Part shown: positions 35,416 through 47,628 of the stretch, in pieces
How positions within the stretch are numbered: the first letter of the stretch is position 1
Layout of the letters: each line of letters begins with the position of its first letter
Source of the DNA: Lotus japonicus
Taxonomy: Eukaryota; Streptophyta; Magnoliopsida; Fabales; Fabaceae
Reading direction: 5' to 3'
Assembly: GCF_012489685.1 (NCBI RefSeq)
Contig: NC_080043.1
Location: forward strand, 59,480,289-59,544,288
DNA length: 64,000 nucleotides
Program-made: the position numbers and the translations under genes
Notes under the pieces: generated by a model
The model's database searches: none
What the model saw: the letters and a program-made list of their open reading frames with translations, nothing else
Told to the model about the DNA's origin: nothing

Positions 35416-38400
35416 TTATCTTGACCTAACTATTTCTCCTTTCATGGCAAGAGACAAGGCACCAAGATTAGCCTCACTTTCCACTTCCACACCAGGCATG
35501 ACCACAGCTCTACTCCCTACAAACCCATCTTCACCAATTTTGATCTCTCCAAACTTCACCATTCCTTCACCTTCATAAATGTGTCCAAGCAACAAAGCTT
35601 CTCTTCCCACACACCCCCCACTCTCAATCTTCACCATTTCAGGGTTCAACAAAGCTCCCATGCTATCCACATACCCTGCACGATCCATGTCAATGTCTGC
35701 ACCCATCAGCTTCATCCATAGTACAAACCAAAACGACCCACTTGTCATGTCCATGAAAAAGTCTCCAATTACGGTTCTAATGGCTTGCCATGTGCTATCC
35801 ATGAGGACCCTTTTGCTCCAAATGGGTACTGTTTCACCAGCTTTCTTCTTCCCCACGAAAACCCATTTGGCTGCAACACATGCTAGTGCAGCCATGAAAC
35901 CTGAGAGAATCCAGAACAGGGGAAGCAGCCAATGCAGTGGGAGATTCTTCACATTGTTAAGGTAAAGAACCAAGTTCAGAGGAGCATAAATTGCTAAACC
36001 CACCACCATGTGCGGTAAAGCTGTTTGTAGAAATGGCTGAGTGAAAAGCCCTGAGAAAATTTGGGACCTGGTTCTTGTCAAGGTTACTTTTTTTAGCAAC
36101 GGTTCCTTTTCAGGCAATGCTGCTGCTGATGATGCTGCTGCTGCTGCCATTGGACAACAGGACAGGTCTACCTTCACGTTGGATTGCTGTACGAGGTTTC
36201 TCCAGGATTCTGGGAGTGGCTGTCTGTTACGCACGTGCTGGCAAATCTCGTAGATCAATGAACGACCATGATCAATTGAAGCACTCTGTGTGATGGAGTT
36301 AGCAGGGACGACATCTAACTCATGGCTTCTGAGATAAGGATTGAACTCAAGTTTCTCTGACTCTTCTCTGGAAAGATTTTCAGTGATGTTAATCTCTCCA
36401 ACATCAATGTAAGGGAACTCTTTTTCATCCCATGGTTTGGTGCAGTCAAGTGCAGCATCACGTGTGGATTCATCATCTGGCACTGGTTGAAGCTGCACCT
36501 GGAAAACATAGCGAACTCCACCGGGGGAATTCACTCGCTTTTGAAAATCATCAGCAAGGAATAGCAAAGGACGCGTGTCCTTTTCATCCCTTGGAATTGC
36601 ACCTGTCTCTGGTGGAAGAATCCCAGTTGGCTCAACCTTACCTGTAGGAAAAAGTTCGGTTAACACACCAATTACACATACACCAGCGACATATAGGAAT
36701 AGAGGAGAAATAAATAAAAGATATGATGGACGATAAAAATAGTGTGTGAGTGAATAAAAATCCTTTACCTGTATCCTCAGTGATACTTGTGTCATGAGGC
36801 CTTAACTTGAATTTGACATACATTTCCTGTCCATTCTGGAACCGCATGAGCCTGCAAATGTTTGAGTGGTAATGCAATTCAGCATATGAGTCACCATTCC
36901 GAAGGGAAGTCCACACGGCTTCACGAACATGTGGGGCTAACTTGACCATCTCTTCCCTCGCAGCAAGTCCACACACAAGCCAAGTTGCAAAATCACCAAG
37001 GGTGCGTGCATAGAATGCCTTGCCTGTTTTCAGTGTCAAATCAATGATAGGAGGGTGAGAACTGGGTTCATCAGAAAGTATCCTCAAAGCTGCGCCACGT
37101 GCATCAATCCTGGCATCATCATCAGCACTTAAGCTATTGCTGTGACGTACCATGACAGGGTAGCTTTTTCCAGGGTGAAAAATCTTGTGCTGTGGAACAC
37201 CTTCAAGTTTGTCATATATTTTCAAGTGCCCCTTTCCACTTACACCAATGCGATGGAAGTATCTTGCTTTAGCATTCATTGTTGTGACAGCCAAATTTGC
37301 AGCCAAATTTCCAACCACTTTCTTGTATCCCATGTCCATCTCCTCGATCCGTTCATCCAAATTACTTCCCGAGTTCCTTGTAGAGATTCTGGTTTGAGAT
37401 CCAATGTACACGCTACCCTCATGAAGTATGGAGTTCATTGGAGCAACTGAAAGTGCACCAAGCATGACATTCTTTTCTACAAGAGAACCAGGGAGGATTA
37501 GGCTTTGACTCCCAGCAACTGAATTCTCCTGAACCTCTATCTTCCCACAAGCATATCCATTGGAATAATGGAAACCAGTGATTATGCGGCTAAAATCACC
37601 AAGATGGACACCATGACCAATTGACATAAGCTCTGGGTTTGAAACTGGATTGATGGCTCTAATGGAACAATGCTTGCCAATTTTTGCACCCAAAAGGCGT
37701 AGATATATGCAGAAGGCTTCTGTTCCTGAGAGAAGCTTTGCAAATCTAAGGTGGCAGGAAAGGGTTAATTGATTTCGAAGCCAGGTTTTAAAGTGGGTTT
37801 GCTTTTGACCAAGTTTGAGCAAACGAGTCAAGGCACAGGTGAGAGAGATGAGTATGAGACCATGAAGCAAGTATGCGCAGGTAAATAAAATGGTGAAGGC
37901 AATGGGATTTGATGTTATATTAGAAAACATGGTTGCATAGGCAATTATGGTAAATGGGATCCAGTGGAAAGTCCCACATATGCAAACAAATGAAAATTGT
38001 TGGAATGATGCAGGTTTCTGGAAGAATCTTATATATAGGAAGTAAGCAATAGCTGCAGCAAGGGAGCTGAGAAAGCCAACAAGGTAGATCCCCAAAAAGT
38101 GGTACATGGCATCAGACTGAGTTTTGCTGGTAGTAACAGGAAGCCCTGTATTCTGCAATAAAATGAGAAGAAATTAGTTATAGTTCAAGCTTCCATTACT
38201 ATCAGTCATTAATTTAACATCATGAGCTATTACATGGAATGAAGTTTTGAGCTATAAAGGAGGACAAATTCTCTTTTTCATAAGTAGTAGCAGTAATAAA
38301 ACATAAGCTAGAAATTAAGTAAATTACATTGGTAAAAAGAATTCAGTTATTTGAAAAACCTGCATGCATGAGAATCTAAATTATTTGGCAGAGCTAGTCT

Positions 38401-41400
38401 TACTCTTAACTGACCTCTTTAACATTATTAAGCTTGGCAGGTTTGAGCACATGTTGGCCTCCTTCAACCTTTTGCAGGGGTTGTACCTCAGCTCCTTCTC
38501 TAATAACACTTCCTTTTTGAATAACAGCATAAGGTCCAATTGAAGAATTTTTGCCGATCCTAATTGGAAGGAAACTTAGAAGTCCATTCTTCACCTCATG
38601 GCTTTGAACCAAAGCTCCTTCGGCAATGACAACTTCATCTCCAATTGAAACCAGAGACGGGTCGGTGATGTCAACTGTGTCAAGCAAAACTGATGATCCA
38701 ATTCTTGCTCCAAGCATCTCAAACCAGTATTTCAGAAACACTGTTCCTTTGAGGTGTGTTGCCAGAACTTTTGAGGAGATTTCCTGGGTTTTATAAAGCG
38801 CCCACCACTTGACAAAATCCATTGAATATATGGATATTTCAGGGGTAAGGGCATAGTTTGGCCTCAAGAAAGTATTACCAAAAAATGAAATGCAAACGCA
38901 AGTAGAAGCAATGCAAAGGATCCAAGAAAAGGGTGCCAAAGTCAGTGAAATCAGATAATTTAACCAGGGGAACCCATATACTGGTTGACTAACATTTGTA
39001 ATGAAGCTTACAAAAGCAGTGATGGACAGATAAGCAGGTGAGACCAGCATGATGGAAATGTAAATGAGTGCTAGGAGTTGAAGAAAATGGATACCCCATT
39101 GGCGAGACTTGGTCACATCAACAACAAATTCAGTAGAATCAGTTTCAGCTTCTTCAACATGGGATGGATTGCTCATAAGTTGAGGTTGAGACTTCAATAG
39201 AAGATTCTCTGAGAAGTTTGCTAGTTCTTGAATGCTGGATGCGGTGAAAACATCTATAGCAGCAACTGGCACTCCTAGGAAATCTGAGAGTTTTTGAGTT
39301 GCTTTGACCACACCAATTGAATCCATTCCATAGGTTGACATGTTGTCCGTGACTGAGATGTTGCTGATAGAGATTCCAGCCTGTTCAGAAATAAGCCTTT
39401 TCAAGAACTCCACAATTTCCTTGTTACCGATACACGGACTAGGTAGAAGTGTTGTACTTCTCACTAGCTGAGCCCTTGGTGTTCTTCCTTCTGTACATGT
39501 TCCTGTAGTATATGACCTTACCAGTGTTTTTTTTGACAAAGTAGGCTGTGATACCAAGTTTAGTGTTCCATCTGCGAACTGTTTGAGACATTCAAATCTT
39601 TTGATTTTGCCTGAGGTAGTTTTGCTGATTGTTCTAGGCTTGATCAGCTTGACAGAAGCAATACTGACTCCATGTTCTTCTACCACACGAGTCTGAATAT
39701 GCTCAATCACATCTTTGTTAACCGGTTTACCATCCCTCAGTTCTGCAATCACAACCAAACCAACCTGGTCAGAGCCATCTGGCAAAGGAACCCCCTTTGC
39801 TGATAAGATTTCTTCAGAGACTCCAATTACAGCACAGCATCCAGGACGAATAAATTCAGATGAACTCTCCACCGTCTTTTCAACATCTGAGGAGTAGATG
39901 TTTCTTCCAGCAACGATGATAAGATCCTTGATCCTTCCAGTGATGAATAGCTTTCCATCTATGATTCTTCCCAAGTCTCCAGTTCTTGTGTAGATACGTC
40001 CGGGGTGGTTCTTGAGCTCATTCTTGAATGTTTTCTGACTCAGTTCTTCCTTTCCCCAGTATCCTATTCCTGCACTTGGACTACTGATCCAAATTTCTCC
40101 TTCCTTTCCATCTTCCTGAAGCTCTTCACCGAGCTCTGGATCAGCTATTCTGATGTCAATATCTGCGTCACCCGGGTGAATATATCCACAACAAACTCTT
40201 CCCTGCCAATCAACGAGAATAGGATTGCCTTCTCCAAATGCACAACTGACAAACACACAATTTTCTGCTAAGCCATATCCAGGAGCCATCACTTTTTCAG
40301 AAAACCCAAAAGGTCTGGTTAGATCAAGAAACCTTTTCAGGGTCTTCTGTCTCACTGGTTCAGCAGCAACCATGATAAAAACCATGGAAGAAAGGTCAAA
40401 ACTCTGAAGCTTATCCTTTTCAGACTCTAACCTTCTAACCACCAACTCAAAAGCAAAGTTAGGGCCAGCACTATGAGTTGCTTGATATTTGCTGATGATT
40501 TCAAGCCACAAGAGTGGTTTCTTGATAAATGTCATTGGTGAAAACAAGAATGCAGTTCCACCACTAACAAGAGCTGTGAAAAGTCCTCCAATCAGCCCCA
40601 TGTCATGATACTGAGGAAGCCAGCTCACTAGCACTGTCCTTGAGGTGCTCTTGTATCTACTTCTCATCAGCTTCACATTGTGAATAAGCCCTCCATGGGT
40701 AATCATGACTCCTTTAGCATCACCGGTTGAGCCTGAGGTAAATTGTAAGAAACTTATGTCAGCAGGCTTCGATTCACATTGATCATCTAGACCTTCCATA
40801 TCAGAACATTTTGAGCTATTGACCCAAGAATCAGTGTGCAGCCATGGAAGATTTGGCCATCTAGCTGAGGATTTTCCATTTTTCCCAGTCAGTGACATAA
40901 AAGTTTTCACTAAACCCACGCGAACTGCTGAGTGGTAAGCTACTGTTGATAAAATTGCCACTATGCCACATGACTTGGCAATATTCTCAATTTTCTGAAG
41001 TGCTTGTCCACCTCTTTGCATGGGATCTGGGGGAATAACTGGGACTGGTAGAACTTTAGCTCTTAGGCATCCAAAGAAAGCATCAATGAAATCCAGACCA
41101 GGAACATAGACAAGGAGGACCCTGTCACCAGGCTTGATCATTGGCTTTTGGCTTGATAAGAGCTTATGTGCAATGCAAGAAGCATTTAAGTGTTGTTCTC
41201 TATATGTCCTCTTGCCTGTTACTGTCCCTTCTTCATTTATCCATGAATAAAGAGTTCTATTTTCAGTGACTGGATGAGTTCCCCAATGTTTTAAATAGCT
41301 ATTCAAAGTAGGCAAATTGGGAAATTTCACTCCAGGCAATTCATGAAGTTCTGGAGGCTCCTTTTTCTGGAACTCGGTTTGCAAAGGGAACAAACTCTGC

Positions 41401-43276
41401 ATAAGACATGCTTCTAGTGAGTACAGGTCTCTTTGGAAAACATGACTAGCCAAAGTATGTAAAAGCCAATTTATTCAAATCATTTTTTTTTCAAACAATG
41501 ACTGTTTATAATATACAAATGTAAAAGTACCTTGGTATAAGGAAACACTGGCAAATCACTGCTATTTGCAAAGTTCTTGCAGACCATAGCCATGGCATAA
41601 GATGAATTTCTCTCTGTGAGCTCAAATGCCATAAGCCCACCGACATAATAAGTATTCCTTGAACCTTGAAGCTCTGATTCCAACTTTCCATAGAATCCAT
41701 TTTTCATGTCTGCATTTAAACTTCAAAATTTAGAATAATTTTTACTTGAAAGAAGAAAATTGAATTTAAGAAGTACTATAATACCTTGGCTGCTAACGTG
41801 AGGAAAATACTTAAAGCGACGTTGAAGAATGAAACTCTCAACTTCTCCCCCAATGGCTTCTATTGCCTTGATTGCAAGCTCAGTGACTGTTGGACCCTTA
41901 ATATCAACAGAGTTGCCATAGGACCAGAACAGGAATACATCAGTGTCAGCATAAAACTTTTGCATGGCAACTGGATTTCCAATTGTGCTGGGATCTTCCA
42001 TATATTCACTGAAATAATAAAATCCAACTGGCATGTGTTCCAGCCCTTTGATCTTGAAAACAGTGGTGTAGTAGTCATTTGTCTCTACTTTGCTAAACAA
42101 TTCCTTCTCAAGGTCACTTGCATCCATTACTTCTGCTTCAGATTCTGCCACAAGTCGTACCTCATTAGTATCTTCCTAGAGCAATCAACAATAACAATTT
42201 GTAATTATGATGCAGTTAAAGTCTACATACCTATACAAGTTGAAGGCACTGATCTGTAAGTTCTTCCATATTTTAGTGGAAAGTTACCAGAGATTATGAT
42301 CTTATCAAACTCCATAGACTCAACTTCATTTGAGCTCTTGACATTAACAGTGACACTGTCGGAACTCCTTCTGATGGCCGACACTTCAGCGTTACAGTGA
42401 AGTTTCACAGGAAGTGATTCAACAATCCTCTGCCAAAGACTTGTATATCCACCTTTGAATCGTCGAATTTTCCCTGCCATGGATGTTCTGGTAAATTCAT
42501 GAATGTAGGCATAAGGCATATCTTGAGTAAACCCATATCCTGAAGCTGTGTAACCATAAGCCACAGATTTAGGAATGGATTTGAGTCCATGATGTTGAAG
42601 ATACACTGGAGTTAAGTCTGAAGCAATTTCACTGACAGCATGGACCCCAAAATGACCAGAATTCTTCACCTTTTCCTGTCAATAGCACAAATTAAATTAA
42701 TAACAACATTCAACTTTCAAAGGTCAGGCCATAGGAACTAAGGAGTTTTCTTTATGACTAACTTGGATGTTCAAGGTGAGTGACATAACAGACACATAAT
42801 CATCAGCAACTTTAATATCTTGATATTGTCCTGAGGAACAGTCAATAACAGCAAGCTTGTGTGAGTCCATTTCTTCTAGTGCTGACCCTGTCTCTTTTGC
42901 CAAGTGAAAGATAACTGGAGCACTGCTTGCTGCCAGAACTTGTCCACCCAGATCATAAACTTTTCCTGTATAAGAATATTTTTGTTAAAACTAACTCAGT
43001 TGAATCAGATAGTACTATTAACATTTAGTACCCGTTTGGATACTTCGTATCTACACATACTCATAATATTATACCTTCAAAGTCAACCGATTCACACATG
43101 CCACCAACTGTATGGTGTTTCTCCAAGACGGTGATATTATTATAACCAAGCCTGGCCAGTGCATAAGCAGCTGATAAGCCACTTGGACCAGCACCCACTA
43201 TTCCAATTCTGGTGCTTACTGGCAAGGAAGGATGTAGCTTGGAGAATTGGTCCTCCATTGATCTTTCTGGATCCAT
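35416..43276 (-). CDS. Amine oxidase-FAAL-ACP-membrane-catalase-like multidomain enzyme
   Basis: Coding exons: 43276-43075, 42965-42763, 42675-42231, 42171-41785, 41709-41531, 41396-38415, 38152-36769, 36641-35416. All introns are GT-AG, and the join totals 7,008 nt with no internal stop (2,335 residues). In-frame stops precede the chosen ATG. Domains: FAD amine oxidase (1-470; GAGPSG at 28-33, VGGMC); FAAL-type adenylation (about 480-1090; FTSGSTGDAKG 691-701, QYHDMGLIGG, GYGLAEN, YTRTGDLG, catalytic Lys1069); acyl carrier (GMDS, Ser1165); then three TM plus hexapeptide beta-helix modules (TM about 1239-1316, helix about 1393-1453; TM 1484-1576, helix 1624-1714; TM 2134-2188, helix to the C-terminus). 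Between modules two and three lies a catalase-like heme domain (about 1755-2070; His1766, RHSN 1802-1805, R2054-x3-Y2058). The tail resembles the bacterial NRPS terminal region (TIGR02353, Pls-like). No condensation or thioesterase domain. The substrate is unknown. Confidence 0.88.
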
Positions 43277-43532
43277 CTCTGAATTCAAAACCTCCAATCT
43301 GTGAATTTGACATCAGTTTTGAAAAACTCACGTCAATGATTGCATTCAACTTTTGTTGTACTTAAACACACACACATGATACATGCTTCAGAAGCAAGGT
43401 TAAGATATTGTCAAATCTACATGACATGGATCCTTTTGATGTTTTCTTTGCTTAAGGTTGCTAGGAGTTTAGAAAAGACAGGTTTTATCAGTTTTAGATA
43501 TGAAAGCAGCGAAGTTATTAACCGAGATATAC

Positions 43533-43696
43533 CTTAGAGATGAGAAATGGGCAGTGTATTATCAATCTTGGTGATTGGTGAAGACTTGTTAATCAGCTTG
43601 GAGCATTGCATGCAGCACTTTCTGTAATTGCAATGTCATTGTAGCGTAAACTGGTAAGCTTGAATTGAACAATACATGAAACAAGCTCTCAGCATG
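43533..43696 (-). other. Probable 5' UTR exon with upstream ORF
   Basis: On the minus strand an acceptor CTACAG ends at 43697 and a donor AAG/GTATATC lies at 43532. The intron to the coding exon runs 43532-43299 (ACAG acceptor). The exon contains an ATG with a 19-codon upstream ORF, plus stops in the main frame, so translation of the large enzyme could be restrained by uORFs. This is read from splice-site pattern only. Confidence 0.45.
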
Positions 43697-43836
43697 CTGT
43701 AGGAAAACATCAGACAGAAGATGAGAATCATGAGACATGTTGGTGTTGATATGATCAGACATGGTTATTAGTGAAAGTAGAAATGGTTATATAGAAGAAA
43801 AAAAGGAAAGGGAAGAAAAGTAGTTATATTAGTTAC

Positions 43837-44020
43837 CTCAGTGATGATGGTAGTGCATATTTGATTATTCCTAGTGGTGTGAATGCCAAATGGCATGAGA
43901 TGGAAGAGTTAAATTGTGAGCAAAAAAGAGAAAGAAACGGTGAGAAAGAAAAGAAGACGAGGTCCCAGTTGAGCTCACTGAATGAAACTGCTGAGATCAT
44001 TGCAGTAGTATATAAAATGA
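43837..44020 (-). promoter_or_regulatory. Probable promoter and first exon of the multidomain gene
   Basis: A donor GAG/GTAACT (43837/43836) suggests a first non-coding exon ending here. About 150-170 bp upstream lies a TATA-like TTTTATATA (revcomp of about 44010-44018), which would place transcription start near 43985. Confidence 0.4.
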
Positions 44021-45170
44021 AGGGTACAAGCTTCTGAAAGTCCAACACTAAATGTAACGACAAGTTGGTACTACTATTCTGTTCAACCGCTCTCGATAAC
44101 TACTAGAGTATTACTCTGTGGACGTTCATAGGAAAAGGGGGATATTAATTACTTTGGAAGAATCAGCTTGATGCTGACAATTTGAGCTCTATAGAAAAGG
44201 GCTCACAAGATGGCTTGGTTTGAGTTTGGATAAAATAGAATTGTAATAGGTCAAATTTAATTGGTTTGGTTTGGGTTGTTTTTGTTAAAAAAAATTAAAT
44301 TTATTAGTAAATTCGAATCAATTAATCAAATCAACCTGATTGAATTTTAATTAGGTTGGTTCGAGTTATCGAGTTGATATATACAAGTAAATATTTATGT
44401 TTAACATTCTTATTCACATATATTATTATTTTTTTATAAAATTTTGAACTTCATGCCATTAGAGGTAGGGGTATCAAAATTTTGAATTTACCTCATCTAT
44501 ATTTTGCCAAACCTTTATCAACGACCACAACCATTGGTAATTTAGAAACTTATCAATGACTCATACTAAATTACCGACGGTTTGACCTTCAATGACTAAT
44601 TTTTTTGTTTTAGAAAAAGGAAACCATAAACTGTTACAATATGAATCTAAGGTTGGTTCAACAAGATTTGACAAGGAAGAAGGTCTGAGCGTACTTATAG
44701 GAGAAAAGAAGATTAACTGAGTAACTGAAGATGTGCTCGTTAGCACCTTTTAGAAACCAAAGCTTATCACCTTACGAGATATGCCTATTTTACTTTTTTG
44801 ACCATTGTATTTAAATTTCCTTGCATTTCATATTTCATGAATTTAAAATTCAATAAAGCTGTCGAGAAGTTTCAGAGATCTCTCTTGTCTTTCTGTTGTT
44901 ATTGCAGATAATTGATCGCGAGCTAGATCATAAGAACTCGGCTTAAGCCTGGTCCAGAATGGTCAATAAATAATTGGGTTCAATCACAGATACTTGGTTT
45001 TAGCATCACCATGATGATTTCCAAAAGAAGATGAGATAATGAGTCTAGTCCAGATCACAAGGGCTCGGCCTGAGCCTTGTCCACTTTGATCTATAAAGAA
45101 TTGATTTCAATCACATATCAGACTCAGTTTTAGCCTTGATAAGATGATTTTCCAATGAGATAAACATATA
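44021..45170. other. Intergenic, no gene seen
   Basis: AT-rich sequence with degraded repeat-like motifs (for example a pair of related segments at about 44935-45010 and 45055-45130 sharing AAG-CTCGG-CTGAGCC and TCACA-AT). No coding or RNA gene is supported. Confidence 0.5.
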
Positions 45171-45184
45171 TAGAAAATCTATGT

Positions 45185-45440
45185 AAGAAGCACAGTCTTC
45201 CACCTTGGTGTTAAAGACATATAAGCGATCCATCTAAGGAACACAATCTTTCATCTCGGTGATAAATACATGTAGGAGTCCATGTAAGGAACACGGACTT
45301 TCATCTCAATGATAAAGATATAAAAGCAATCCATGTGAGGAACACAATTTTTTATCTCAATTATAAATGCACATAAGCGATCCTTGTAAGGAACACAAAA
45401 TTCCATCTCGAAGAAGATATAAAGAGATGAAGGCATATAA
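45185..45440. repeat. 51-bp tandem repeat, about five units
   Basis: The motif AAGGAACAC (with variants) begins at 45185, 45236, 45286, 45337 and 45388, a period of 50-51 bp. Units share TTTCATCTC-ATGATAAA-ACATATAAGC-ATCCATG. Degenerate units may continue to about 45610. Confidence 0.85.
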
Positions 45441-46237
45441 GAAATCCATGAAAGGGTTTAAGTCTCCATTTATACGAAGGTATAAAGGAAGATGAACACA
45501 ATCTTTTATCTCGGAAAAGATATGAGGGCAATTCATGAAAAGAACGTAAACTTTTATCTCTGAAAAAATAAATGTTGAAAGTTCATGAAAACTTAAACAA
45601 AGTTTTAACAACTAAATGAGCACTGAACATTATGTTTGTTGACTAGGATTACCAAAGCAAGAATCATCTCGTCCAACATTTAGTCGAGCGGAACAAAGCT
45701 CACACATTTAATAAACAACTGCAATGTTACTCAAATATCATTTCGGCTCACCGCTTCAATTGCAGGTCTTACCATATATGCCTATAAATGCATCTTTGAT
45801 TGTTCATTTACAAAAGTATTACTCAGTTTTAGATTTTTTCTTTGATCTATAAGCTGACTTAAGCGTCAGTGTGTCATTTGAAGATATCCACCATCGTACT
45901 CTGCCAAACTCTGTCGTGGACATCGCTATCATCACCAGAGCATTCAACCCACCTCGTTGATATCAAAGGTGCTTCAAGTTTTATTTCTAGAATAACAGTT
46001 ACAAAAATACTAGCTCACATTTCTTAAAATTAAGGAGACTCGACTTATGTACATCAAAGCAAAAACAACACTCATATGTGTTATTTCTTTCTCTCTAACC
46101 CTCTTTCTGTCACATCACATCGCATATTACATTTATCGTTTATATATATTTTTTTTTCATATCTGATTTTAAATGTCTACATATTATGTTGACCAAACAT
46201 TTTTTAAAATTATCACTGTACATATACCAATAAATAA

Positions 46238-46762
46238 GGCTTAAATAACCTTTTGGTCCTTGAAATTGTAAAGGGAATCAAATCTGGTCCTTATAAAATT
46301 TCCGCATCAAATTGGGTCCCAAAAATTATTTTTTTAATCTAATTAACTCCTTTTGCTCAATTTTGACCGGTCAACAGTCCAGTGGCAAGCCTAGTCAGCT
46401 AAGGACGGCCACGTGGATTTTTTCACATCAATTTTAGTCCCTTAAAAAGTATTTTAATCAATTTTAGTTTCTGTTCTTCCACCTTCATGTTCTTCCACTT
46501 TCACCTTCTTCCTCTTCCTCCATAACTCAAATCACATAAATTCAAAAGGAAGAACAAGGTGAATGTGATAAACATATAGTTTTTTTTAGGGTTTTGAATT
46601 TCTAGGTTTAAGGATTTGAGTTATGGAGGAAGAGGAAGAAGGTGGAAGAGGAAGGTGGAAGAACAAGGACTAAAATTGATAAAATAATTTTTAAGGGACT
46701 AAAATTGATGTGAAAAAAGTGCATGTGGCCATCCTTAGCTGACTAGGCTTTCCACTGGACCA
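46238..46762. mobile_element. MULE-like inverted-repeat element, right end truncated
   Basis: The left end reads GGCTTAAATAACCTTTTGG. Inverted arms pair 46378-46560 with about 46590-46762 (CAGTGG-AAGCCTAGTCAGCTAAGGA against its complement; CTTCCTCTTCCTCCATAACTC against its complement). The outer 140 bp of the right arm is missing. No coding sequence. Confidence 0.7.
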
Positions 46763-47628
46763 TTTGTTACACCTTGTTATCTCCCACTTAAATTAATATT
46801 TGAAAATTGAATTGATTTCTCCAACAACTTTTGTAATAAGTAATCAGACACCTGTTGATTTAGAATCTGTTATGCAGTAGAAAGTAGAAACCCAACAAAC
46901 TCTCATTATCACAGTCACAGGTAAAGACGATTAACCAGAGTTATACTCCTGAAGATTCGAATATCTGTCATCACAATGTGCTTCCTTGTTCATTTGATGC
47001 ATTAAAACTAACGTACATAACAGCCAGGCCTTTTCGAAGCTCATGATTGAGTGCTGTCCATTATTCTTGTCTTTCCTACTTCAGGCATTGAATTTGTATA
47101 CATTATACGTACATTAACAGCCCATGATTTAAGTGTGTGTTCATCATTAAATTTAAAGTATGTTTGTTTCAAATTAAAAAAATAATGATTTATAGTTGTG
47201 ATAAAAAAAGAGTTTATTTTTTAGAGATTTTTGAAAATCATAATCTAATTTGTGTTTAGTTTTTTTTTATGGAATTTGTGTTTAGTTATACTAACCTCAT
47301 TTCTATGTCAAAAAAAAACCTCATTTCAAAAAAGAGCTATACTAACCAAAATTACTATTTTCGTCTCTGTCTCATATATCATAATAAATTAAAGTAGTTT
47401 TTTAAAATAATCTATTTCCAGCTTTTTCAGAAATAATGATTTTTTTTTATAAACTAAAACAAACATCTTAAAATTTTAAGAATTTATTGGACATATTTTT
47501 TACACAAACATCCAATGATAGGTTACCAAATCAGAAAATAAGCATTTAATTTAATTAAATAAAAAGGATCATAAATGCATTTGAATATGTGACATTCAGT
47601 TATTGGACGTCTGTGTAAAAGTGTTTTA
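46763..47628. other. Intergenic, no gene seen
   Basis: AT-rich sequence without a recognisable gene. Near 47500-47628 it contains part of a short palindromic repeat into which the solo LTR was inserted. Confidence 0.5.

Noticed and set aside
41397..41453. Extending the adenylation exon upstream to an apparent start at 41453
   Set aside because: The TTG there is not a start, and the preceding exon joins in frame at the ATGCAG acceptor (41396), giving a continuous protein.
33369..43276. Operon-like pairing of carbonic anhydrase and the multidomain gene
   Set aside because: They are on the same strand, but 1.2 kb of intergenic DNA separates them, and plant genes are normally transcribed singly. 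No functional link is visible.
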